Shown: positions 36,136 to 44,740 of the stretch, one piece after another | How positions within the stretch are numbered: position 1 is the stretch's first letter | Layout: every line of letters starts with the position of its first letter | DNA from: Planctomycetota bacterium | GTDB taxonomy: Bacteria; Planctomycetota; Phycisphaerae; Phycisphaerales; UBA5793 | DNA: 64,000 bases | Assembly (NCBI GenBank): GCA_013112555.1 | Contig: JABFGK010000001.1 | Coordinates: 1,958,581-2,022,580, forward strand | Reading direction: 5' to 3' | Notes under the pieces: generated by a model | Seen by the model: the letters and a program-made list of their open reading frames with translations, nothing else | The model's database searches: none | Told to the model about the DNA's origin: nothing | Program-made: the position numbers and the translations under genes

Positions 36136-37776
36136 TTACGCTTCGTTCAGGAATCCATAGCGGTAATCACGCGGCGGATTGAAGTTCTCCTTGATCGTCC
36201 GCGGCGTGACCCACCGCAACAGATTCAAGTAACTCCCGGCCTTGTCATTCGTCCCGCTGGCACGACCGCCGCCAAACGGCTGCTGCCCAACCACGGCGCC
36301 CGTCGGCTTGTCGTTGATATAGAAGTTGCCGGCTGAGTACCGCAGTACATCCATTGCTTCCAGCACGGCTGCCCGGTCATTCGAGAAGATCGCACCGGTC
36401 AGGGCGTACTCGGATGTCTGATCGCACACGTGCAGCGTGTCGCTGAAGTCGGCATCGTCGTACACATAGATCGTCAGGATCGGGGCAAAGATCTCCTCGA
36501 CCATGCTCTCATACTTCGGGTTCGTCGTCAGGATCACGGTCGGCTGCACGAAGAAGCCCTTCGAGTCATCACACTCGCCGCCGACAATGACCTCGGCTTC
36601 CGATGATTCCTTAGCCCGGCCGATGAAGCCGCGACACTTGTCCAGCGAGTTCTGATGAATCACCGAACCCATGAAGTTCGAGAAGTCACACACATCGCCC
36701 ATCGTGATCGACTGGACCTCCGCAACGAGTTCGTCTTTGATCGCGTCCCACACGGACCTGGCAATGTAGGCCCGCGATGCGGCCGAGCACTTCTGCCCCT
36801 GGTACTCAAAGGCACCGCGAACCAGTGCGGCCACGAGCGCCTTGCGGTCACTTGAGGGATGGGCCACGATGTAATCCTTGCCGCCGGTCTCGCCAACAAT
36901 GCGCGGGTAATCCTTCAACTTCGGCATGTTCTGGCCGATCGTCTTCCAGATGTCCCGGAACACCGAGGTCGACCCTGTGTAATGCACGCCGCCGAAGTGA
37001 TAGTCGGCAAACAACTGCTCGCTCATCACGGCACTCGGCCCGCACACCATGTTCAGCACCCCGTCCGGGACGCCGGCCTCTTCGAACATCTTCATCAGCA
37101 GATACGCGCTGTATTGGGCGCTGTGCGACGGCTTCCAGATCGACGTCGTCCCCATCAGCGCAGGAGCCGTCGGCAGATTCCCGGCAATGCTCGTGAAGTT
37201 GAACGGCGTGATTGAATATACGAACCCTTCCAGCGGCCGGAACTCGACCCGATTCCACAGGCCGGTCGGGCTGATCGGCGGCTGGCCTTGTTCATAAATC
37301 TGGGTCATGTACCACGCATTGAACCGGAAGAAGTCGATCAACTCGCAGGCAGCGTCGATTTCTGCCTGGTGGCAGGTCTTGGACTGGTTCAGCATTGTGG
37401 CTGCATTGATCCGCGCCCGCCAGGGGCCGGCCAGCAACTCGGCTGCCCGAAGGAAGATGCCGGCTCGATCCTGGTAGGGCATCCGCGACCACTCCCCATG
37501 GGCCTTCATGCAGGCATCAACGGCTGCTTTCACCTCGCCCTCGCCGGCCAGGTGGACCGTCCCGAGCACATGCCCGTGATCATGCGGGATGACCGCATCC
37601 TTCGTTTTGCCCGTCCGAATCTCTTTTCCGTTGATAATCAGCGGGATGTCGATCTTCTCGCCCAGCTGCCGCTTCAGCTCGGCTTTCAACTCAGCCCGCT
37701 CGGGAGAACCCGGCAGATACCCGTGAACCGGCTCATTTGCAGGGGTAGGAATGCTGTTGATGGCATTGAGTGACAT
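36136..37776 (-). CDS. pruA: L-glutamate gamma-semialdehyde (1-pyrroline-5-carboxylate) dehydrogenase
   Basis: 546-residue ALDH that oxidises glutamate semialdehyde to glutamate, the second step of proline degradation. The catalytic Cys is in GQKCSAASRAY and the general-base Glu in IVGETGGKDYIV. The sequence resembles the eukaryote-like PruA group (TIGR01236-type): it has TGLWNRVEFRPLEGFVYSITPFNFTSIAGNLPTAP in two conserved blocks and GAVVGQQPFGGGRASGTNDKAG. ATG 37776 was chosen for GAGG 8 nt upstream. The 15 codons before it are not supported. Proline dehydrogenase (putA/prodh) is not in the window. Confidence 0.94.
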   Translation of the reverse strand: MSLNAINSIPTPANEPVHGYLPGSPERAELKAELKRQLGEKIDIPLIINGKEIRTGKTKDAVIPHDHGHVLGTVHLAGEGEVKAAVDACMKAHGEWSRMPYQDRAGIFLRAAELLAGPWRARINAATMLNQSKTCHQAEIDAACELIDFFRFNAWYMTQIYEQGQPPISPTGLWNRVEFRPLEGFVYSITPFNFTSIAGNLPTAPALMGTTSIWKPSHSAQYSAYLLMKMFEEAGVPDGVLNMVCGPSAVMSEQLFADYHFGGVHYTGSTSVFRDIWKTIGQNMPKLKDYPRIVGETGGKDYIVAHPSSDRKALVAALVRGAFEYQGQKCSAASRAYIARSVWDAIKDELVAEVQSITMGDVCDFSNFMGSVIHQNSLDKCRGFIGRAKESSEAEVIVGGECDDSKGFFVQPTVILTTNPKYESMVEEIFAPILTIYVYDDADFSDTLHVCDQTSEYALTGAIFSNDRAAVLEAMDVLRYSAGNFYINDKPTGAVVGQQPFGGGRASGTNDKAGSYLNLLRWVTPRTIKENFNPPRDYRYGFLNEA

Positions 37777-37902
37777 GCTCAAAACCTCGACTTTCTGGCT
37801 CTGTCGGTGGATAAACGGCATAAAAGCGGGCCGATCGCAGCCGGCCCCACGCCCGCTATTCTACCCCAGGTCGCTCCGCCGGTTCGTCCGGCCCACCCCC
37901 TA

Positions 37903-37932
37903 TTGACGCCCCCACCACGAACCCCCTACCAT
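37903..37932 (+). promoter_or_regulatory. Candidate promoter of tRNA-Val
   Basis: TTGACG (37903-37908), 18-nt spacer, TACCAT (37927-37932), 44 nt upstream of the mature tRNA. The -35 box is close to consensus, the -10 box moderate. Confidence 0.45.
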
Positions 37933-37976
37933 GTGCCGCAATCGGACGCCGCTCCCCTGTGGGTTCGGCTCCTGTC

Positions 37977-38050
37977 GGGCGATTAGTTCAGTTGGCTAGA
38001 ACGCACGGATCACACCCGTGAGGTCACAGGTTCGAGTCCTGTATCGCCCA
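37977..38050 (+). tRNA. tRNA-Val (anticodon CAC)
   Basis: 74-nt cloverleaf. The acceptor stem is GGGCGAT/ATCGCCC with A73. The D stem is GTTC/GAAC. The anticodon stem CACGG/CCGTG closes the loop ATCACAC with CAC at 34-36. The variable loop is AGGTC. The T stem ACAGG/CCTGT closes TTCGAGT. The CCA end is not encoded. The reverse complement gives the spurious reading frame ending GLEPVTSRV, a common artefact of tRNA T arms. Confidence 0.95.
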
Positions 38051-38312
38051 TTGATCGTGACTTTTCACGACTGCAGGCCATGGAGTCTCCGTGCAGGTGC
38101 CGGTACGAGTGGCTTGTTTCTTTTTCACGCCTCTTGGCGGCCGTGTCACACTGCGTTTCTGCAGGGTAGTTGGCAGCCAACCCGATTCCTGCTCGAAGTG
38201 CTAATCGATGACTTGCAGGTCGTGCTTCATGGCCAGCGCCTGCAGGCAGGCGTTCGAGATATACGATCACTGATTGCCGTGCGAGGCGCTCGTATCCTCA
38301 AGAGGACCAGCC

Positions 38313-41306
38313 ATGACACAATGCCACGATGATCTCGTCCGGGCCATTTTCGACGCTGCCAGACAGGCTCCGCGCAAAAAGCGCGATGAAATCGTCCGTG
38401 CTCAGTGCGGCGGCGATGACACACTCTACGCCGAAGTCCAGGCGCTTCTCGACCGGACCGATGATATTGAGCAACAGCAAACCATCACCGGTTTCGCCAC
38501 GCCAGACGAGTCCGGCCGGGACCAGGAGCCGGTCAATCGCGACGACGGCACTGATGCCACTGTCCTGGCGAATCAGGAAACGGCCCGCGGTGGACTGCCC
38601 ATGAGAGGACTCCCAGGCCGGATCGGACGCTACGCGATCAAGAAGCGCATCGGATCCGGAGGCATGGGTGAGGTCTATCTGGCCGTTCAGGAGCAGCCCC
38701 ATCGGACCGTCGCGCTGAAAGTCATGAAACAGGGCGTGGCTTCGCGCTCCACGCTGCGCCGCTTCGAATACGAAGCCCAGATTCTGGCCCGCCTGCGCCA
38801 TCCCGGAATCTGCCAGATCTATGAAGCCGGTGTGCATCACGAAGAGAGCGTGCGCGATTCAGAAGGGGCCGGAGTCCCCTACTTCGCGCTGGAATACATC
38901 CCCAACGCCAAACCGATCACGGAGTATGTCCGGCAGAAGCAAATGAGCACGCATGAGCGCCTTGAACTCTTCATGAAGGTCTGCGATGCCGTGCACCATG
39001 GTCATCAGAAGGGCATCATCCATCGCGATCTCAAGCCGGCCAATATCCTGGTGGATTCCACCGGTCAGCCGAAGGTGATCGACTTCGGTATTGCCCGTGC
39101 CACCGACTCTGACATGGCCGTCACCACACTCCAGACGGATGTGGGGCAACTCATCGGGACAATTCAGTACATGTCACCCGAGCAGTGCGAGGCCGATCCA
39201 CATGATCTCGACACGCGTTCTGATGTGTACGCACTGGGGATCGTGCTATACGAGATGCTGTGTGAAGCACTGCCCTATGACGTCTCACGGACCGTCGTGT
39301 ACGAGGCTGCCCGCATTGTCCGCGAATCAGCGCCGGCCAAGCCGAGTACCGTCAACCGAGCGCTCCGGGGCGATGTCGAGACCATGACGCTCAAAGCCAT
39401 TGAGAAGGATCGCGATCGACGCTACCAGTCCGCCAGCGATCTGGCCCAGGACATCGGGCGCTATTTGCGACAGGAACCGATCGAGGCCCACCCCCCGAGC
39501 ATCACTTATCGACTCTCAACATTTGCCCGGCGCAATAAGGCCGCGTTTGTGGCCTTGTCAACGATCGTCCTCGCAGTCCCGGTACTGGCCATTGCCACGG
39601 GTTTTGCCATCAATGCGGCCGGCCGGGCACGGACGGCCGAGGCAACCGCGCAGGAGTCAGCGCAGAGCGCCCGTGCTGCGGCAGAACAATTGGAAATTGA
39701 GAAGGCAGCCGCTGAAGAGGCACGCGAGGTGGCCGTCAAACGAGCCGACGAATTGGAACTCGTCTCGCAGTTCCAGTCAGACCAGTTGTCCGGCATCGAC
39801 GCTGCCAGGATGAGCCAGGGCCTGAGCCGGGACATCATCGACAGCATCCGCGCGACGCTGGAGCAACAGGGCGAACCCGACGACGCGATCGAATCCACGC
39901 TGGCCGACATCGAATCAAAACTGGCGATGGCCAACCTGACGGGAGTGTCCACCCGCCTGATCGATGCCAACGTGCTCGAGCCGGCGCTGCATGTGCTTGA
40001 TGAGCGCTTCGGCGATCAGCCGCTGGTACGGGCCCGGCTGCTGCAATCCATCGGCCAAACGCGATACTTTCTCGGATTGTTGAAAGAAGCAGAGGCGCCC
40101 CTGGCAGACGCCCTGGCAATCCGGCGGGAACTGCTCGGTCCTGACCATCACGACACCCTGACCTCGCTCTCATGGACGGGCGCGCTGCTGAAGTCGCAGG
40201 GCAAACTGGCCGAGGCTGTGCCGTACTACCAAGAATCCATGGGAAGCGCACGCCGCACGCTTGGTGATGATCATGTTGATACACTCCAGGCGATCAATAA
40301 TCTAGGGGCGCTGCTCCTATCGCTCGGTCGGAATGAAGAAGCCGAGGCCTCTTTCCGCAAAGCGCTGGATGGCCGGCGCCGCGTGCTCGGCGCCGATGAT
40401 CCCGACACACTCGAGTCGATCAACAACATGGGATTCCTGCTGTATTCGCAGGGCAGGTTCGCCGAGGCCGAGCCGTACTACCTGGAAGCCCTGGAATGCA
40501 GACGGCGCCAGTTCGGCACTGAGCATCCAGAGACCGTGCAATCGATCGGGAACCTGGGGGTACTGCTCAAGGCGCAGGGCAAGCCGCACGAGGCTGAGCC
40601 GTACTACCGGGAAGCCGTGGAAATCTGCCGCCGCCTGAACGGGAATGAACATCCCGTCACATTGCAGTGGATCGGGAATCTGGGCGTCCTGTTATATTCG
40701 CAGGGGAGACTTGACGAAGCCGAGGCCTGCTATCGCGAAGCCCTGGATGGCCAGCGCCGTGTGCTCGGTGATGCACACCCTCGTACCTTTTTATCGCTCA
40801 GCAATATGGGCGTGCTGTTGCGAGAACAGGGGAGACTGGATGAGGCTGAGCCATACTCGCGTCAAGCACTGGAAGGCGCTCGTGGCATTCTCGGTAACGA
40901 TCATCCCCGCACGTTGCTCTATGTGCGCTGCATGGCCGTGCTGATGCAAAGACAGGAACGACTGGACGAAGCCTTGTCCTACTCCCGGGAAGCCTTGGAC
41001 ACAGTCCGCCGGGTACGCGGTGATGATCATGCTGATACGCGGGACAGTCTGCGAATCCGGGCCGATATCCTGATCGATGCCGGCCGTTTCACCGATGCCG
41101 AGCCGCTCGCCCTCGAGTGTGAACAAGGCTGTCGCGAACACGACGGCGAGACAGCGTCGAAAGCGAGAGACGCCGTTGAATTACTCGTCAAACTCTACGA
41201 TGCCTGGCACGAAGCCGAACCGGGGGCGGGATATGACGCCCAAGCAGTCACCTGGCGGGCACGACTGAGTGCCGATGAAAACGATAAAGATGAGGACGGC
41301 CCGTGA
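38313..41306 (+). CDS. Membrane Ser/Thr protein kinase (Hanks-type) with C-terminal tandem TPRs
   Basis: 997 residues in three parts. The kinase domain (about 107-390) has glycine loop GSGGMG (114-119), Lys136, HRDLKPAN with Asp239, and DFG at 257-259. The C-lobe MSPEQCE...DVYALGIVLYEML is present. A single transmembrane helix at about 410-432 is followed by an Ala/Glu-rich coiled coil (440-490). From about 590 to 960 there are eight or so 42-residue repeats of kinesin-light-chain TPR type (GRLDEAEPYSRQALE...LGDDHPRTL). An N-terminal segment (1-60) resembles the helical region preceding many planctomycete kinases. AGAGGA precedes ATG 38313. The repeats probably form an extracytoplasmic or sensory scaffold. 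Confidence 0.93.
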   Translation: MTQCHDDLVRAIFDAARQAPRKKRDEIVRAQCGGDDTLYAEVQALLDRTDDIEQQQTITGFATPDESGRDQEPVNRDDGTDATVLANQETARGGLPMRGLPGRIGRYAIKKRIGSGGMGEVYLAVQEQPHRTVALKVMKQGVASRSTLRRFEYEAQILARLRHPGICQIYEAGVHHEESVRDSEGAGVPYFALEYIPNAKPITEYVRQKQMSTHERLELFMKVCDAVHHGHQKGIIHRDLKPANILVDSTGQPKVIDFGIARATDSDMAVTTLQTDVGQLIGTIQYMSPEQCEADPHDLDTRSDVYALGIVLYEMLCEALPYDVSRTVVYEAARIVRESAPAKPSTVNRALRGDVETMTLKAIEKDRDRRYQSASDLAQDIGRYLRQEPIEAHPPSITYRLSTFARRNKAAFVALSTIVLAVPVLAIATGFAINAAGRARTAEATAQESAQSARAAAEQLEIEKAAAEEAREVAVKRADELELVSQFQSDQLSGIDAARMSQGLSRDIIDSIRATLEQQGEPDDAIESTLADIESKLAMANLTGVSTRLIDANVLEPALHVLDERFGDQPLVRARLLQSIGQTRYFLGLLKEAEAPLADALAIRRELLGPDHHDTLTSLSWTGALLKSQGKLAEAVPYYQESMGSARRTLGDDHVDTLQAINNLGALLLSLGRNEEAEASFRKALDGRRRVLGADDPDTLESINNMGFLLYSQGRFAEAEPYYLEALECRRRQFGTEHPETVQSIGNLGVLLKAQGKPHEAEPYYREAVEICRRLNGNEHPVTLQWIGNLGVLLYSQGRLDEAEACYREALDGQRRVLGDAHPRTFLSLSNMGVLLREQGRLDEAEPYSRQALEGARGILGNDHPRTLLYVRCMAVLMQRQERLDEALSYSREALDTVRRVRGDDHADTRDSLRIRADILIDAGRFTDAEPLALECEQGCREHDGETASKARDAVELLVKLYDAWHEAEPGAGYDAQAVTWRARLSADENDKDEDGP

Positions 41307-41369
41307 TGTATCGCTCTGGCTCGTCCGGCGTATCACCCCCCAACGCGAAGTCTGCTTTGCCGGGTATCT

Positions 41370-41570
41370 CTAACCGATATCATCACTCCCCAATCGCGAC
41401 ACCACCGTGAGATACAGTCCGTCTGACCCACACTCAACCCGCCATTTCAACTTCGGATTGCGCAGTCCCGGCAAATCAACCTGATCAAACACACCAACCA
41501 CGGATTCCCATCCCATCCTATGGAACTGATCACCTTGCGCCGGCACGAATCCATCCACCAGCTCCACCAC
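41370..41570 (-). CDS. Possible small hypothetical protein or gene remnant
   Basis: 66 codons beginning GTG (VELVDGFVPAQGDQFHRMGW), with protein-like composition and a plausible amphipathic pattern. The preceding frame (41571-41700 end) ends LLLAEAAVLANPVRRAARTL...AKAEC and abuts it, so the pair may be a broken gene. No family recognised. Low confidence that it is expressed. Confidence 0.3.
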   Translation of the reverse strand: MVELVDGFVPAQGDQFHRMGWESVVGVFDQVDLPGLRNPKLKWRVECGSDGLYLTVVSRLGSDDIG

Positions 41571-41764
41571 CTAGCATTCCGCCTTCGCCGCATCCCGGAT
41601 ATATGAAGTCAGGTTTGCCATATCGAGCGTTCTCGCCGCACGGCGCACCGGATTAGCAAGCACTGCCGCCTCTGCCAACAACAGATTTCCACAACCAACT
41701 CGCTTCCCTCTCCGACCCTCACGACGGCCGACAAACAAAAAAGTAGGCAGGCCACTCTCTTGGC

Positions 41765-41792
41765 TTGACGGCACAGAATGCTGTGTCATAAT
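41765..41792 (+). promoter_or_regulatory. Candidate promoter with an inverted repeat in the spacer
   Basis: TTGACG (41765-41770), 16-nt spacer, CATAAT (41787-41792). The spacer holds CACAGAATGCTGTG, a 5-bp dyad overlapping the position where a repressor could bind, and another CACAG lies just after the -10 box. The nearest plus-strand gene starts at 42286. Confidence 0.4.
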
Positions 41793-42285
41793 CACAGTTG
41801 GCAGTGTGCAAGGAAGCCGACTCTCAGAGCACCCAGTGTGCATCATCTGTGTTCGGCCTCTCGGTGTACTCTGAGATACGAATAGTTCGAGATTGAATCC
41901 GTGTTGTGAGGGATTGGCCTTGGAGACGTGCCCGTACTTGGGGTATGTTCGACGGCTGCAAGTCCCTGGTTCGGACCTCGCTACGTGTGACTCGCAGTCT
42001 CCAATGCGTGCATGAAGCGCCTGCACTCATCAAGTATGGGCCTGGTACGTGCGCTGGCTCGCCCAACTGATCGATGAACATCTGACTTGACATGCCTGAT
42101 GCATCGTGCCCCTGCGGTGGGAGCGCATACTGCTTTGTATGCGCCGACGCATCGTGCACTACTGGATCAGACACCCAACAGAGCGCCGCCAACAGATGCG
42201 CGCAGGGTGTCCTGCGCGCCGGACTGAGTACTGCACCCAAGCACATGCACATGCCCACGCACAAACAACCGGAAAGGGAACCAGC

Positions 42286-43230
42286 ATGATCCGAACAAAA
42301 GTAACAACGCTGTCTATGGCCGCGCTCATCGCAGGGGTCACTCAGATGGCGTCCGCCGCGGACGTCACATTCCACCTCAATAGTACCGAGCGTGTGCCAG
42401 AGCAAGGGTGGCTCCGGATCTACGGTACAATTGACTGTCAGATTCAGGATCCACCCCTCTATGACGACTGGGTCTACCACTGCGAGCCGGTTACTGTCGA
42501 AATCCCTGATTGGGCCAACGACGTCCTTGTCAAGTTCGATTGGGACTGGTGGTGCCAGAATCAGGATGACACGAAGGAAGCCTCACCAAACTGGAATGGC
42601 ACCCAATGGGAACTCGAGATTATCCAGGACTGGATTGATCGCAATGCACCCTGGCCGTTTGATATCCCGGTGATCGGCGATCCGACCGGCCAGTTCCGGC
42701 ACATCTACGACATCTGCGATCTGCCGGTCTGGCTGGACAGCGGTGCCGAGATCTACGACGAATACTTCATACTCGATGGCACTTCACCGGAACTCCCCGG
42801 GTACATCGTCGGCCTGACTCCAATTCAGTTCGACCCGACTGCCGACTATCCCTTCTGGACTGACACGCCCATGACAGGCATGCTGTTTCGCCATGCCACG
42901 ATCACTTTCACGCCAACCAACTTCGATCGGCTTCGTCTGGAAGTCACCGGCCAGTGTCCCGGGGTCATGGAGGCCTGTGCATACAATGCCAACTCCGGCG
43001 ACCAGATCATCATCATCTACGGCTTTGCACCCGGCTCAGCCGGCCCGGTCCCCGGCTGCCCCGGCCTCTATGTCGACATTGCGAACCCAACCGTCGCTGC
43101 CATCGGACTGGCTGATGCCAGCGGCACCTATTGCACCAGCGGCTATGTCCCCGCAGGTGCCTGCGGCAGAACACTCGTCCAAGCAATCAACCGCACCACC
43201 TGTGAGGTCTCGCCCGTTGTTGGCATCTAG
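42286..43230 (+). CDS. Secreted protein of unknown function with shared C-terminal module
   Basis: 314 residues with a clear signal peptide (MIRTKVTTLSMAALIAGVTQMASAAD, cleavage after ASA). The body is beta-rich and Trp-rich (VKFDWDWWCQNQDD), and a PEP-CTERM-like anchor is absent. The last about 75 residues (CPGLYVDIANPTVAAIG...TTCEVSPVVGI) resemble the terminal modules of the proteins at 10377, 15446 and 58433: a cysteine near the start, an ADASGT turn, a VPAGA strand and a final VS/SN-V strand. AAGGGA precedes ATG 42286. Function unknown. Confidence 0.72.
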   Translation: MIRTKVTTLSMAALIAGVTQMASAADVTFHLNSTERVPEQGWLRIYGTIDCQIQDPPLYDDWVYHCEPVTVEIPDWANDVLVKFDWDWWCQNQDDTKEASPNWNGTQWELEIIQDWIDRNAPWPFDIPVIGDPTGQFRHIYDICDLPVWLDSGAEIYDEYFILDGTSPELPGYIVGLTPIQFDPTADYPFWTDTPMTGMLFRHATITFTPTNFDRLRLEVTGQCPGVMEACAYNANSGDQIIIIYGFAPGSAGPVPGCPGLYVDIANPTVAAIGLADASGTYCTSGYVPAGACGRTLVQAINRTTCEVSPVVGI

Positions 43231-43284
43231 TAGTCACAGACACATGCACGTGAGCACTCGATCCTGAGCCACTCACGTTCCGCG

Positions 43285-43324
43285 CCGGGCCACCCAGTCC
43301 CAATGCCAGGGGGCCCGGTGTTTT
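43285..43324 (+). terminator. Intrinsic terminator after the secreted-protein gene
   Basis: CCGGGCC (43285-43291) pairs with GGCCCGG (43312-43318), followed by TGTTTTCATT. It lies about 55 nt after the stop at 43230. Confidence 0.65.
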
Positions 43325-43519
43325 CATTGCTGGCAGGCCGCCCCTGTTCGGTTGCGTCTGTCGCATAGAACTCTCACACATGCCCTCGAATCCGGAATCC
43401 GAGGGGCATTCCCTGCCCTCCCACGGCTCCCCCACCCTCCCGCATTCTCCCCTCTATACTTGCACGGCCGACATTTGCAGCGTTCCCCCTTCCTACTTCA
43501 TCCGAAAGGACGCTCACCC

Positions 43520-44644
43520 ATGGCATTCTGGGACAAACTCCGCGGTGAACTGATCGATATCATCGAGTACACCGATGACTCCGGCGACACGATCGTTCAC
43601 CGTTTCGAGCGCTACGGCAATGAAATCAAGACCGGGGCCAAACTCACCGTCCGTGAAGGCCAGGCAGCAGTCTTTGTCAGCGAAGGTCGTATCGCCGATG
43701 TATTCGAACCCGGCATGTACACGCTGTCCACCAGCAACATGCCGATCCTCTCCACCCTGCTGGGCTGGGCACACGGGTTCGAAAGCCCGTTCAAGGCTGA
43801 AGTCTACTTTGTCGCCACCCGACGATTCACCGACATGAAGTGGGGTACCAAGAACCCGATCATGCTCCGTGATCCTGAGTTCGGGCCCGTTCGGCTCCGT
43901 GCCTTCGGCTCCTATACGATCCGCGTCAACAAGCCCGGCACGTTTATCAAGGAAGTCGTCGGGACCGAAAGTGAATTCACAACCGACGAGATCACTGATC
44001 AACTCCGCAATCTTGTCGTAGCCAGGTTCTCCGACCTCCTGGGAGAAAGTAAGATACCCGTCCTTGATCTCGCTGCCAACTACGATGAACTTGGTGACTT
44101 CTCCACCCAGCGACTCGGCACGGCCTTCGGGGACTACGGCCTCGAAGTCCTCCAATTGACGGTCGAGAATATCTCGCTGCCGCCGGCTGTCGAGGAAGCG
44201 CTCGACAAGCGAAGCAGCATGGGCATCATCGGCAACATGCAGCAGTACATGCAATACCAGGCAGCCGAGGCCATTGAGGACGCTGCCAACAACGAAGGAG
44301 GCGGCTCCGGTCTTGCCGCCGGCGGGCTTGGGGCCGGCCTCGGAATCGCCTTCGGTCAGCAGATGGCCAACTCGATGGGGCCGGCGCAACCGGGGGCGTC
44401 CCCGACCGGGTCACCTCCACCGATCCCAGGGGCTGCGGCACCAGCCTTCTTCGTTGCAGTCAACGGCCAGCAGACCGGCCCCTTCGATATGACCACACTC
44501 AAGACCCAGGTGCAGGCCGGCCGGGTCACCCGTGAAACGCTCGTCTGGAAAGCCGGCATGGCCCAATGGACTGCTGCCGGATCCGTCGCCGAACTCGCGC
44601 CCTTATTCGAGAGTGTCCCCCCACCACTGCCGCCGCAACCATAA
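43520..44644 (+). CDS. SPFH-domain protein with C-terminal GYF-like domain (YdjI-like)
   Basis: 374 residues. The N-terminal part (about 1-250) has the SPFH/virion-core type: MAFWDKLRGELIDIIEYTDDSGDTIVHRF, VREGQAAVFVSEGRIADVFEPGMYTLST, and VLQLTVENISLP. A Gly-rich linker (GGGSGLAAGGLGAGLGIAFGQQM) and proline stretch lead to a GYF_2-like domain at about 310-365 (NGQQTGPFDMTTLKTQVQAGRVTRETLVWKAGMAQW). In Bacillus subtilis a similar protein, YdjI, works with the zinc-ribbon protein YdjG in membrane-stress PspA recruitment. A zinc-ribbon gene follows here. AAAGGA lies upstream of ATG 43520. Confidence 0.87.
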   Translation: MAFWDKLRGELIDIIEYTDDSGDTIVHRFERYGNEIKTGAKLTVREGQAAVFVSEGRIADVFEPGMYTLSTSNMPILSTLLGWAHGFESPFKAEVYFVATRRFTDMKWGTKNPIMLRDPEFGPVRLRAFGSYTIRVNKPGTFIKEVVGTESEFTTDEITDQLRNLVVARFSDLLGESKIPVLDLAANYDELGDFSTQRLGTAFGDYGLEVLQLTVENISLPPAVEEALDKRSSMGIIGNMQQYMQYQAAEAIEDAANNEGGGSGLAAGGLGAGLGIAFGQQMANSMGPAQPGASPTGSPPPIPGAAAPAFFVAVNGQQTGPFDMTTLKTQVQAGRVTRETLVWKAGMAQWTAAGSVAELAPLFESVPPPLPPQP

Positions 44645-44660
44645 TTGGCGTAGGTGTAGG

Positions 44661-44686
44661 TCGGGACGAGGTTCGACGAGTCCTGA
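44661..44686 (+). repeat. TCGGGAC/GTCCTGA palindromic element
   Basis: An isolated copy of the hairpin element seen in islands 1 and 2 (12388, 13632, 14096), with the same GTAGGT lead-in. It lies between the SPFH and zinc-ribbon genes. Confidence 0.65.
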
Positions 44687-44740
44687 CAGATTAATCTGCC
44701 CGACTTCAGACGCTCATGACAATGTGGGAACTCACATGCA

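Larger units (their letters stand above)
41307..42285. other. Long gene-poor region with promoter and structured segment
   Basis: About 980 nt between the kinase and a secreted-protein gene. Only weak coding signals are seen, both on the minus strand (41370-41570 and the end of a frame at 41571-41700). A good promoter-like site lies at 41765-41792. An 85-nt segment (41920-42004) is closed by a perfect 8-bp helix TTGGAGAC/GTCTCCAA. Near 42100 is a half-copy of the GCATCGTGCCCC repeat. It may hold remnants of a lost gene or a long leader. Confidence 0.5.

Noticed and set aside
38010..38270. Small minus-strand frame ending GLEPVTSRV next to the tRNA
   Set aside because: This is the reverse complement of the tRNA-Val T arm and a familiar false protein ending.
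41920..42004. Pseudo-tRNA with 8-bp acceptor-like stem
   Set aside because: A T-arm-like loop is present but D and anticodon arms do not form, so it was kept only as a structured segment.
41571..42480. Minus-strand frames with SEVRTRDLQPSN and CSRRTYPK text
   Set aside because: The composition is typical of translated structured or tRNA-like intergenic sequence. No consistent protein family.
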